Assembly (NCBI RefSeq): GCF_024609325.1
Contig: NZ_JANHMQ010000002.1
Coordinates: 1-64,000, forward strand
DNA: 64,000 nt
Source of the DNA: Geothrix fuzhouensis
GTDB taxonomy: Bacteria; Acidobacteriota; Holophagae; Holophagales; Holophagaceae
Direction: 5' to 3'
Part shown: piece by piece, positions 45,802 through 53,200 of the stretch
How the letters are laid out: every line of letters begins with the position of its first letter
Position numbering within the stretch: the first letter of the stretch is position 1
Translations under genes and position numbers: made by a program
Notes under the pieces: model-generated
Told to the model about the DNA's origin: nothing
Seen by the model: only the letters and a program-made list of their open reading frames with translations
The model's database searches: none

Positions 45802-46148
45802 GAGGTGGCGTCTCCCCGGCAGAGCGCCCAGTAGTTGGCCTTTTCCCGGATCTTAACGCTCTGCGGCTGCAGATCCGCCTCCCGCAGGTAATTGAAGGCC
45901 CATTCGGCCAGGACCTCGGCGGTGGGGTTCCGCCCCTCCAGCGCAGGAAGGGTGTTCAGCAGGTGGTAGTCCAGGACTGCCAGCCAGGTATCCAGGGCCT
46001 TGCCGAAGGCGACCTCGTCGGCTTCGGAGGCCAGTTCCGCCGTGGCCTCCACCTCCCAGTTATGCCCGTGGCGATCCTCCTGGAAGCCAGGAAGGTCATG
46101 GAAATGATCGGCCACGAAGGGGCGCTTGAGGGAGAGGGTGAAGGGCAT
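45798..46148 (-). CDS. 6-pyruvoyl-tetrahydropterin synthase/QueD family protein lacking the usual Cys
   Basis: The 116-residue protein keeps the three zinc histidines H15, H27 and H29 (ADHFHDLPG...DRHGHN) and the PTAE block. The catalytic Cys expected four residues before the HGH motif (CxxxHGH) is replaced (Q23), so canonical QueD or PTPS chemistry is doubtful. It could be a variant PTPS acting on another pterin. It is translationally coupled to the deacetylase gene (ATGA). Confidence 0.82.
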   Translation of the reverse strand: MPFTLSLKRPFVADHFHDLPGFQEDRHGHNWEVEATAELASEADEVAFGKALDTWLAVLDYHLLNTLPALEGRNPTAEVLAEWAFNYLREADLQPQSVKIREKANYWALCRGDATS

Positions 46149-46159
46149 GGCTGAGTATA

Positions 46160-46219
46160 GCTATCGGCCAGCGGACTGCGGGCATGAGGAACGGCGGATT
46201 CCCTGCCGGCTATCGGCCA
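46160..46219. repeat. Direct repeat GCTATCGGCCA (family D words)
   Basis: GCTATCGGCCA occurs at 46160-46170 and again at 46209-46219, the second copy covering the stop codon of the HD-domain gene. The word is related to the GCTATCGGCTA inverted arms at 19001-19033. It lies between two same-strand genes at a 3' end. Confidence 0.65.
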
Positions 46220-46878
46220 TCGGGATCCAGTTCCTCCCGAAGTGCGTCAAGGTAGGCGGTCATGGTCCGCTGGCGGCTCTCGGCCCGGCGGCGGCCGGCG
46301 GCGGTGGTCATGCCGGCGGCCAGCTTGAGGAGCTTCCGCTCGAAGTGATCGAGGCTCCAGGCCTTGTCGTCCAGGTCGCGGGCTTCGCCCCAGGGATCCT
46401 CCGGGTGCCAGAGGCCCGCGCCGAAGCTGGCGCCGGTGGCGAAGACCCGGGCGATGCCAATGGCGCCCAGGGCCTCCAGGCGGTCGGCGTCCTGGAGCAC
46501 GGCGGCTTCGAGGCTGCCGGGCGCCTGGCCCCCGCTCCAACTGTGGGTGGCGACGGCGGCGGCGATGGCGTCGGCCTTGTCCGCCAGGCCCAGCGTCTCC
46601 CGGCACCACTGGGGTACCAGGTCCGCGGCCAGGCGGGCGGTCAGGGGCGATTCCGGGTGGTTCTTGGGGCGGTAGACCAGGTCATGGAGGAGGGCCGCGG
46701 CCACACAGACCTCGACGGAGGCGGCCTCCTCGGCGGCCAGTTCCCGCGCCAGCCGCGCCACCCGCAGGATGTGGCCCAGGTCGTGGGCTGCGTCCCGGAC
46801 AAAGGGCTCGCTGGCCAGGTGGGCGCGGAGCTTGGCCAGCAGCGGGTCGAACCAGGGAAAGGGGGAGTCCGGCGTCAT
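46210..46878 (-). CDS. HD-domain metal-dependent phosphohydrolase
   Basis: The 222-residue protein has the HD motif set: HDLGHILRVARLARELA (first His), then AALLHDLVYRPKN (HD pair) and a later ATHSWSG/DADRLEALGAIGIARVF region, like YedJ/YpgQ-type predicted phosphohydrolases acting on nucleotides or similar. No membrane segment. The ATG is at 46878. A direct repeat overlaps its stop. Substrate unknown. Confidence 0.88.
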   Translation of the reverse strand: MTPDSPFPWFDPLLAKLRAHLASEPFVRDAAHDLGHILRVARLARELAAEEAASVEVCVAAALLHDLVYRPKNHPESPLTARLAADLVPQWCRETLGLADKADAIAAAVATHSWSGGQAPGSLEAAVLQDADRLEALGAIGIARVFATGASFGAGLWHPEDPWGEARDLDDKAWSLDHFERKLLKLAAGMTTAAGRRRAESRQRTMTAYLDALREELDPDGR

Positions 46879-46908
46879 GGCTCCAGGCTACCGGTTGTGC
46901 CGAGGATC

Positions 46909-46936
46909 ACGATATTTAATATTGAGACTCGATCTC
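46909..46936 (+). promoter_or_regulatory. Possible Fur-type operator upstream of bfd
   Basis: An AT-rich island in GC-rich DNA contains GAGACTCGATCTC (46924-46936), GAGA and TCTC half-sites spaced five apart as in the core of GAGAATCATTCTC-type Fur boxes, next to the palindromic ATATTTAATAT. It lies 30 nt upstream of the bfd ATG. The half-site match is good but the centre is not. Confidence 0.35.
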
Positions 46937-46966
46937 TTTTGGTTAAACTGGGGCTTGAGGTCGGGC

Positions 46967-47239
46967 ATGTTCCTCTGCGTCTGCAACGCCATCACCGATG
47001 ATCAGGTCGTCTGGGCCGTGCGGGAGCGCGGGGCGGAGTCGGTGGCGGCGGTCTTCGAGGCCCTGGAGGCGCGGCCGGACTGTGGCCGCTGCCAGGACGC
47101 CATGGCGGAGGCGGTGCTCGCCATCCGGTCCGGCGAGCCCGTGCGCGTGGGCCACGATCCCATGGCCACGCCCTGGGGCTGCCGCGGCCGATGCCGGCCG
47201 GCCTGGGGTCAGGCTGCTGACGTGGCCAGGGCGAGCTGA
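46967..47239 (+). CDS. bfd: Bacterioferritin-associated ferredoxin-like [2Fe-2S] protein
   Basis: Bfd reduces the bacterioferritin core to release iron. The 90-residue protein has the BFD-like cluster cysteines C4, C6 (FLCVCNAITDDQV) and C39, C42 (PDCGRCQD). The C-terminal 25 residues, with two more Cys (WGCRGRCRP), are an extension beyond the typical about 64-residue Bfd. ATG at 46967 has GAGG upstream. bfr follows 60 bp later. Confidence 0.9.
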   Translation: MFLCVCNAITDDQVVWAVRERGAESVAAVFEALEARPDCGRCQDAMAEAVLAIRSGEPVRVGHDPMATPWGCRGRCRPAWGQAADVARAS

Positions 47240-47299
47240 AAGGGGTTGTGAAGAACCGGCAAAAGTCGCTATCGTGAGCCCCTTTCCAGAGGAGGCTCC

Positions 47300-47776
47300 A
47301 TGCAAGGCGACGCCACCCTCATCCAGCACCTGAACCGGCTGCTCCGCAATGAGCTCACAGCCATCAACCAGTACTTCCTGCACGCCCGCATGTGCCGCAA
47401 CTGGGGGCTCAAGGAGCTGGGCGAGCACGAGTACCGGGAATCCATCGACGAGATGAAGCATGCCGATCGTCTGCTGGAGCGGATCCTCTTCCTGGAGGGC
47501 CTGCCGAACATGCAGGACCTGCACAAGCTCCGCATCGGCCAGAACCCCAAGGAGGTCCTGGAGGGCGATCTGGCGCTGGAGATGGATGCCATGAAAGACC
47601 TGCGCGAGACCATCGCCTACGCCGAGGGCATCCGGGACTACGTGAGCCGGGACCTCGCCCGGGACATCCTCGCCAGCGAAGAGGAACATGTGGATTGGCT
47701 GGAGACCCAGCTCGACCTCATCGGTCAGATGGGCCTGCCGAACTTCGTCCAGCGGGCCGCCGGCGGGATCTCCTGA
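47300..47776 (+). CDS. bfr: Bacterioferritin
   Basis: The 158-residue protein forms a 24-subunit haem-containing iron store. All ferroxidase ligands are in canonical positions: E18, Y25, E51, H54, E94, E127 and H130; the haem ligand M52 is present. The start ATG has a strong AGAGGAGG site. It is paired with bfd upstream. A perfect 8-bp hairpin (CTCCACCA 47797-47804 / TGGTGGAG 47812-47819) follows the stop, without a T-tract. Confidence 0.97.
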   Translation: MQGDATLIQHLNRLLRNELTAINQYFLHARMCRNWGLKELGEHEYRESIDEMKHADRLLERILFLEGLPNMQDLHKLRIGQNPKEVLEGDLALEMDAMKDLRETIAYAEGIRDYVSRDLARDILASEEEHVDWLETQLDLIGQMGLPNFVQRAAGGIS

Positions 47777-47796
47777 CGGGAGCCCAACACAGGGGT

Positions 47797-47819
47797 CTCC
47801 ACCAGGATGGTTGGTGGAG
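47797..47819 (+). terminator. Hairpin downstream of bfr
   Basis: CTCCACCA pairs perfectly with TGGTGGAG across a 7-nt loop, 20 nt after the bfr stop. No U-run follows, so it may stabilise the bfr mRNA or be a weak terminator before the dsbD gene. Confidence 0.45.
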
Positions 47820-47863
47820 CCGCATGGATGCAGCCATGTAAGATGGGCCTTCCTGGAGGACCC

Positions 47864-49615
47864 ATGCGGAGCCTGACCACGCTGCTGTTGAGCCTGTTGC
47901 TGACGGCGGTTGCCTGGGCCCAGAGGGCGGATGCCTCCTTCGACGCCGTGAAGAGCGTGAACGTCGCCTTCCAGAAGGGTGTCGTGGTCTTGACGGTGCC
48001 CGCCGGAGCCCACCTGAAGGCCTCCTTCATGGAGGTGACCAAGAAGGGTGGCCCCGGAAGGCTGAAGGTGGGTCCCCTGCCCGCCACGGACGCCAAGGAT
48101 GAGATCGGGGATGGCATCTGGCACGGCACAGTGCGCATCCCCCTGCGAGGCGAGGGCCTCAGCGGCACCGTAAAGCTCGACGTCACCTATCAGCCCTGCA
48201 CCGAGGGCGAAGGCGGCGTCTGCTTCCCACCCACCACGCGGACGTTGGAGGTGAAGGCGTCTGAGATTCCGGCTGCCGCGCCCACTGCCGTGGTGGCGGA
48301 GAAACCTGCGGTTTCTCCGGTGGAAAAAGCGGCAGAGCCCGCCGTCCCTGCGGCCTCATCTTCTCCCACGGCGCAGGCGGCTGCGCCTGCGCCTGCACCG
48401 ACCTCGACGCATGATGGCCTGATCTGGTCCCTCCTCGTGGTCTTCCTGGCGGGTATGGGGGCTTCGCTCACGCCCTGCGTCTACCCGATGATCCCCATCA
48501 CCATGGCCATCGTGGGGGCGAAGGGGGGCGGCAAGGCTCGGGGTTTCGCTTTGTCGGCGGTGCTGGTGCTGGGCATGGCGGTGACCTACACCACCCTCGG
48601 CGTGCTGGCGGCCAAGAGTGGCGCGGCCTTCGGTGCCTTCGCGCAGAAGCCGGCCTTCCTCATCCCGGTCTCGCTGCTCTTCGCGGCCTTCGCGCTGTCC
48701 CTGTTCGGGGCCTTCGAGATCGCCCTGCCACAGGGCCTCGCCCAGAAGCTGCAGGGCGACGGCACCCGCAAGGGCTTCGGCGGCGCCTTCCTCATGGGCC
48801 TGGTGCTGGGGCCGCTCTCAGCCCCTTGTGTCGGGCCTGTCATCGGCGCGGTCCTGGTGGGCATCGCCCAGCGGGGGGACGTCTTCATGGGTGGCCTCCA
48901 GCTCTTCGTCTTCGCCCTGGGCATGGGGGTGCTGTTCCTGGCCGTGGGCACCTTCTCGGCGGCGCTGCCCAAGAGCGGCGACTGGCTCACGCGGTTCAAG
49001 CAGGGCATGGGCCTGGTGGTGCTCGGCTTCGCAGCCTGGAATGTGCGCCTCGTCGTGCCGGATTGGGCGAACTTCGCCATGTGGACGGTGGTGATGCTGG
49101 CGGGCGCGGCGGTGTTCGGCGCCTTCGAGGCGGGTGAGGGCTTGGTGGGCCAGCTGCGGAAGGGCTTTGCCCTGCTGATGCTAGCGCTGGCTCTCCTGCT
49201 GGGCGTGCGGACCGTGGAGACCTATCTGAAGGTGGAGCTGCTGCCCAAGGGTGGCGCGGCAGCTGTGGCGGACGAACACGCCGGCTGGATGGAACAGGAC
49301 CTCGAAGGGGCCCTCGTCAAGGCCAAGGCCGAGCACAAGGTCGTGCTGGTGGACATCTACGCGGATTGGTGCGCCCAGTGCAAGGAGCTGGATGAGAGGA
49401 CCTGGCCCGATGCCGCCCTGAAACAGTGGATCGCCCAGAACGCCATCCCCATCCGCATCGACACCGACGCCACGCGCAAGGACCTGGCCGGGAAGCTCCA
49501 GATCCGCAGCTACCCCACGGTGCTGTTGCTGGATGCCGAGGGCCGAGAATTGCGCCGCATCCTGGGTTTCCAGAAACCCGAGACGATGAAGACCTGGCTG
49601 GAGGGGAAAAGCTGA
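47864..49615 (+). CDS. dsbD: Thiol:disulfide interchange protein DsbD
   Basis: DsbD passes electrons from cytosolic thioredoxin to periplasmic thiols. The 583-residue protein has a signal peptide, an N-terminal DsbD-alpha domain with cysteines in YQPCTEGEGGVCFPP (about residues 109-123), an Ala/Pro-rich spacer, an eight-helix core with ASLTPCVYPMIPI and LSAPCVGPV cysteines, and a C-terminal thioredoxin domain with DWCAQC. ATG at 47864 behind GGAGG is chosen over the frame from 47807. Two exported thioredoxin-like proteins are encoded just beyond, on the other strand. Confidence 0.93.
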   Translation: MRSLTTLLLSLLLTAVAWAQRADASFDAVKSVNVAFQKGVVVLTVPAGAHLKASFMEVTKKGGPGRLKVGPLPATDAKDEIGDGIWHGTVRIPLRGEGLSGTVKLDVTYQPCTEGEGGVCFPPTTRTLEVKASEIPAAAPTAVVAEKPAVSPVEKAAEPAVPAASSSPTAQAAAPAPAPTSTHDGLIWSLLVVFLAGMGASLTPCVYPMIPITMAIVGAKGGGKARGFALSAVLVLGMAVTYTTLGVLAAKSGAAFGAFAQKPAFLIPVSLLFAAFALSLFGAFEIALPQGLAQKLQGDGTRKGFGGAFLMGLVLGPLSAPCVGPVIGAVLVGIAQRGDVFMGGLQLFVFALGMGVLFLAVGTFSAALPKSGDWLTRFKQGMGLVVLGFAAWNVRLVVPDWANFAMWTVVMLAGAAVFGAFEAGEGLVGQLRKGFALLMLALALLLGVRTVETYLKVELLPKGGAAAVADEHAGWMEQDLEGALVKAKAEHKVVLVDIYADWCAQCKELDERTWPDAALKQWIAQNAIPIRIDTDATRKDLAGKLQIRSYPTVLLLDAEGRELRRILGFQKPETMKTWLEGKS

Positions 49616-49691
49616 AACAGGATGAACAGGATGAAAAGCTGGATGAACAGGATTTAATCCTTTGCTTCTGAATCCTGTTCACCCTGTCCTG
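49616..49691. repeat. Inverted-arm element, AACAGGATG word (family A, copy 3)
   Basis: The element starts within 5 nt of the dsbD stop. AACAGGATG occurs in tandem, followed by AAAAGCTGG and ATGAACAGG in 9-bp steps. The opposite arm contains AATCCTGTT followed by CACCCTGTC. It fills the gap between the convergent dsbD and tlpA-like genes (stop at 49696) and would form the 3' hairpin of both transcripts. Confidence 0.88.
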
Positions 49692-49695
49692 CATT

Positions 49696-50736
49696 TTATT
49701 TCCCGAGGAACCGCTCCAGCGTCTTCGCCAGGTTCTCGCCGCGCAGCTGCGTGCCGCTGGCCACGATCTTGCCGTCGGGACCGATGAGGAGGGGCTTGGG
49801 GATGCCCTTCACGCCGTAGGCCTCGGCCACCGGGTTTTGGAAGCCGCCTACGATGAAGGCGTGTTTCCAGGGCATGGGCGAGCCGGGCAGCTGCCGGTAG
49901 GGCGCGATGTGTTCGATGCGGCGATCGAAGGAGAGGGACAGGATCTCGAAGGGCTTGTCCTTGAACTTCGCCCAGGCCGCATGCATGAGGGGCATCTCGG
50001 CGCGGCAGGGCGGGCACCAGGTGGCCCAGAAATCGAGAAGCAGGTACTTCCCCTTGAAGCTGTCGAGCGTGTAGGTCGTCATCGGGTCGCCCAGGGCCTT
50101 GAGGTTGAAGGCGGGAGCGGGATGACCGATGGCCGTCTTGAGTTCGCTGTCGAGGAGTTCCTTCGCCTGCTTGGTCTGCCGCGAATCCGCGAACTCGGAC
50201 TGGAGCGTGGCATAGGCGGCTTTCCAGGCGGCCTCGTCCTTGGCGTCGAGACGGTCCCAGAAATGCTCGAACAGCAGATGCCGGCGCACGGCCGGGTCGG
50301 GATGCTTCTCCCGGGCCTGGGTCACGTAGGGCCCCCAGCCGGGCGTCGTTTCATCGGCGAGCTGGAGGACCAAGGCCGGGTCCAGGCTCCAGGCCGGAGC
50401 GGTGGGAGGCACCTCCTTCTGGATCTGGGCCAGGAAGGCGGGTGAGGGTTGGGTCTTGGCCAGCTGCAGGTGGAACAGCTTGCTGACGAGAAGGGCCTGA
50501 TGAACCTCGGGGCGCTTTTCAAGGGCGAGGCGGGCGTCGAGGTCCGTGATCTCCTTCGCGCAGTCGCCCCTGAAGTCCTTGGTGTTGCCGCCCGCCTTCA
50601 TGAAAGCGGCGCGGGCTTCCATCACGGACTTGGCCTTCGCACGGGCGGCGTCGAGCACGGCCTGCGCGTCATTCACCGGGGCCTGGGCCTGGAAAGCAGG
50701 CAAGGCCGTCATTAGGCAGATCAAGGGCAGCGACAT
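49696..50736 (-). CDS. Exported TlpA/ResA-like thioredoxin-fold protein
   Basis: The 346-residue protein has an N-terminal signal peptide (to about residue 18), about 180 helical residues, and a C-terminal thioredoxin-like domain with the redox motif WATWCPPCRAEMP (about 241-253). Such proteins reduce or isomerise disulfides in periplasmic proteins, including apocytochromes. It is convergent with dsbD, a plausible electron donor, across a family A repeat element. Confidence 0.88.
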   Translation of the reverse strand: MSLPLICLMTALPAFQAQAPVNDAQAVLDAARAKAKSVMEARAAFMKAGGNTKDFRGDCAKEITDLDARLALEKRPEVHQALLVSKLFHLQLAKTQPSPAFLAQIQKEVPPTAPAWSLDPALVLQLADETTPGWGPYVTQAREKHPDPAVRRHLLFEHFWDRLDAKDEAAWKAAYATLQSEFADSRQTKQAKELLDSELKTAIGHPAPAFNLKALGDPMTTYTLDSFKGKYLLLDFWATWCPPCRAEMPLMHAAWAKFKDKPFEILSLSFDRRIEHIAPYRQLPGSPMPWKHAFIVGGFQNPVAEAYGVKGIPKPLLIGPDGKIVASGTQLRGENLAKTLERFLGK

Positions 50737-50791
50737 GCATCCTCCGGCGAGTGGTTCGACTTCGCCGCCTAGGATACCTCGGGTGGTGAGG

Positions 50792-51556
50792 TTACGGCTG
50801 ACTGGGCTTGGCGGGTTCCGGTGCGGGCGCTGATGCCGGAGCTGTTGCGGGGGCCGGTGCGGGGACTCGCTCCCTGAGGGCCCGCATCAAAGCCTGGCCC
50901 ACGAAACCATCCTTGTAGCCGATGTGAAGTTCGGCCAGCTTCCCCTGCCGGTCCACCACGAAGAGCACGGGTACGGAATACACCATGTCCATGAAGTTCG
51001 AGGGGCCCTCCTTGCCGAGGCCCGGCGTGTAGATGGGCATCTTGCTGGTCTCGAAGAATTGCCGGTTCTTGATGCGGAACTTGCTGATGGCCCGCCAGCC
51101 GCCTTCAAGGCCGCCGCCATCCTGCTGGTTCTCGTCGAAGTTGACCGCCAGGATCTCAAAACCGTACTGGCCCCGCTTGGGATAGAGGCTGGCGAATTCC
51201 ATGAGCATCTTGGCAGAGGGGTCGCAATGGGTGCTCCACAACCCCACCAGCACCACCTTGCCCTTGAGGTTGGCGATGGAGGTGCCCTTGGCCTTCTCGT
51301 CATAGGCCGCAAAAGGGGAGACATCCTTGCGTTCCGCCAGGGGGAAGAACTGGTCACCCCACTGGGAATAACGGACCGCGGAGGCGTCCGCCCCGTTGCG
51401 GCCGTACTGGCTCTTGTAGTTCAGCTCGGTCTTCTCCTGCATGACTCTTGGGCAAGTCGCGTCGGTTGGACTGTTGGCATTGGTGAAGACCCCCTGGGCA
51501 CTCAAGGCGAGGCCAGAGCTCACGAGAATCAGGCTGCTCAGCAGACGATGCGACAT
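50792..51556 (-). CDS. Exported thioredoxin-like protein with a single active-site Cys
   Basis: The 254-residue protein has a signal peptide (to about residue 20), an AhpC/TSA-TlpA-like domain and an Ala/Pro tail. The region where TlpA has WCxxC reads WSTHCDPS, so the second cysteine is Ser and only one redox Cys remains. It could act as a peroxiredoxin-like or bacilliredoxin-like protein. It lies 55 bp upstream of the TlpA-like gene on the same strand; probably one unit. Confidence 0.8.
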   Translation of the reverse strand: MSHRLLSSLILVSSGLALSAQGVFTNANSPTDATCPRVMQEKTELNYKSQYGRNGADASAVRYSQWGDQFFPLAERKDVSPFAAYDEKAKGTSIANLKGKVVLVGLWSTHCDPSAKMLMEFASLYPKRGQYGFEILAVNFDENQQDGGGLEGGWRAISKFRIKNRQFFETSKMPIYTPGLGKEGPSNFMDMVYSVPVLFVVDRQGKLAELHIGYKDGFVGQALMRALRERVPAPAPATAPASAPAPEPAKPSQP

Positions 51557-51588
51557 GGAACACCTCTCGGCGGGGATTGCCCACCACC

Positions 51589-53124
51589 TTATCGGAAGTT
51601 CCGCACCAGATCGAGCCCGGTTTCCGTCCGGCTGAGGTACCAGGTGAGGGCCTGGCCGTCGACCAGGTGCACGGCGGCCTCTGGAAACCGCTTCTGCAGC
51701 TCGCCCTGGTGGCGGCGGTTGAAGCGGTAGGGTTCCGTGGGAAGCAGGATCACCTCGGGGGCCAAGGCCGCCAGATCTTCGTCAGATAGCACCGGGTAGC
51801 GGTCGGGGCCGATGGGCGTGAAGCCGCCCTGGCGGAGCAGGTCGCCCAGGTAGGTGTCGGGCCCGGCGCTCATCCAGGGCTCCTTCCAGATGAGCACTAT
51901 GGCCCGGGGGCCCTTGCGGCGGCGGCCCTTCAGGGAGGCTTCCAGGGCGGTGGCGCGGGCCTCGCCGGCCTCGGGCACGCCCAGGCGGAGGCCGAGCTCC
52001 CGCAGGGCGACGACGCAGTCTTGCACCGTACGGATCTCCAGGGCCAACCAGGGGATGCCGAGGGCCGTGAGGGCGTCGGCCACGTCTTTCGGGTTCTCGT
52101 CCCGTTCGAGGATCACGAGATCCGGCGCCAGGTCCCGGATGCGGTCCAGGTCGGGGTTCTTGGTGCCGCCCACGGCCGGCACGGTGTTGCGGATCCACCT
52201 CGGCTCGATGCAGTAGCGCGTGCGCCCCGCCAGCCGCGCCGCCAACCCCCACTGCACCAGCAGCTCCGTGACCGAGGGCACCAGGCTGACGATGCGCTGG
52301 GGGCCCGACAGGATCCGGGGGGACCGCCTGCTCGCTTCGCGCGCGAGGTCCCCCCTGGCCCCCACAGGATCTTCAGGCAAAGCCTGATGATCCTGCCTGA
52401 CAGCTCCTGGTCGGGAAGGGGACGCCGCAGGGCGAGGCGCGCTCTGCCCGGGATCTGCGGTCAGCCTCACCCCCAGGTGCGGGTCCCTCATCTGCCCGAG
52501 CCCGGTGGGGCAGAGATCGAGCAGGGGGCAGGCCGCGCAGTCCGGGCGGCGCGCGGCGCAGATGCGACGGCCATGGAAGATGAGCTGGTGGTGCAGCTCG
52601 ATCCAGTCCTCGCGGGGGAAGAGGCGGCAGAGGTCGGCTTCCACCTTTTCGGGCGTGGTGGCCTTCGATAGGCCCAGGCGGCGCGCCACGCGGAAGATGT
52701 GGGTGTCCACGGCGAGGGCGGGCACGGCGAAGGCGTTGGCCAGCACCACATTGGCGGTCTTCTGCCCCACGCCGGGCAGAGCCCCCAGCTCGGCGGGGTC
52801 CGAAGGCACCCGGCCGCCATGCCGCGCCATCAGGGCCTGCCCGAGTCCGATGAGATTCTTGGCCTTGTTGCGGAAGAAGCCCGTGGATCTGATGAGGGCT
52901 TCGACATCCTCCGGGCGGGCCTCCGCCAGGCTGGCCGCATCGGGGTAGCGGGCGAAGAGGGCCGGGGTGGTGAGGTTCACCCGCGCGTCCGTGCACTGGG
53001 CGCTGAGGATGGTGGCCACCACCAGCTGGAAGGGATCCCTATGGTCCAGCGCGCACTGCGCGTCGGGATAAGCGGCGCGAAGCCGGACCTGGAGCTCGCG
53101 GGGCTGGGGCTTGGGCGGGCGCAT
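51589..53124 (-). CDS. nth: Endonuclease III fused to a BtuF-like metal-receptor domain
   Basis: Residues 1-210 are a complete endonuclease III: HhH with K122 (GVGQKTANVVLANAF), catalytic D140 (VDTHIFRVARRLG) and the [4Fe-4S] cysteines C189, C196, C199, C205. Residues about 271-511 are a helical-backbone receptor domain as in cobalamin/iron-siderophore binding proteins (RIVSLVPSVTELL, DLVILERDENPKDV), without a signal peptide. The linker (206-271) is encoded by palindromic DNA. ATG at 53124 starts the Nth domain; the frame to 53217 adds junk. No start codon is obvious for a separate second gene. Confidence 0.85.
   Translation of the reverse strand: MRPPKPQPRELQVRLRAAYPDAQCALDHRDPFQLVVATILSAQCTDARVNLTTPALFARYPDAASLAEARPEDVEALIRSTGFFRNKAKNLIGLGQALMARHGGRVPSDPAELGALPGVGQKTANVVLANAFAVPALAVDTHIFRVARRLGLSKATTPEKVEADLCRLFPREDWIELHHQLIFHGRRICAARRPDCAACPLLDLCPTGLGQMRDPHLGVRLTADPGQSAPRPAASPSRPGAVRQDHQALPEDPVGARGDLAREASRRSPRILSGPQRIVSLVPSVTELLVQWGLAARLAGRTRYCIEPRWIRNTVPAVGGTKNPDLDRIRDLAPDLVILERDENPKDVADALTALGIPWLALEIRTVQDCVVALRELGLRLGVPEAGEARATALEASLKGRRRKGPRAIVLIWKEPWMSAGPDTYLGDLLRQGGFTPIGPDRYPVLSDEDLAALAPEVILLPTEPYRFNRRHQGELQKRFPEAAVHLVDGQALTWYLSRTETGLDLVRNFR
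52317..52394. repeat. Two palindromes inside the Nth-receptor linker
   Basis: GGGGGGACC (52317-52325) pairs with GGTCCCCCC (52347-52355), and AGGATCTTCAGGC (52366-52378) pairs with GCCTGATGATCCT (52382-52394) over an AAA loop with one mismatch. ACAGGATC occurs on both sides of the first palindrome. They encode residues about 244-270 of the fusion protein. Confidence 0.85.
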
Positions 53125-53200
53125 GGGATCAGGATACGGGGAGAAGGGCTCGGACCGCCGCATGGACGCCGGATGGCTAAACTGAAAGGTGAGGTGCCGC

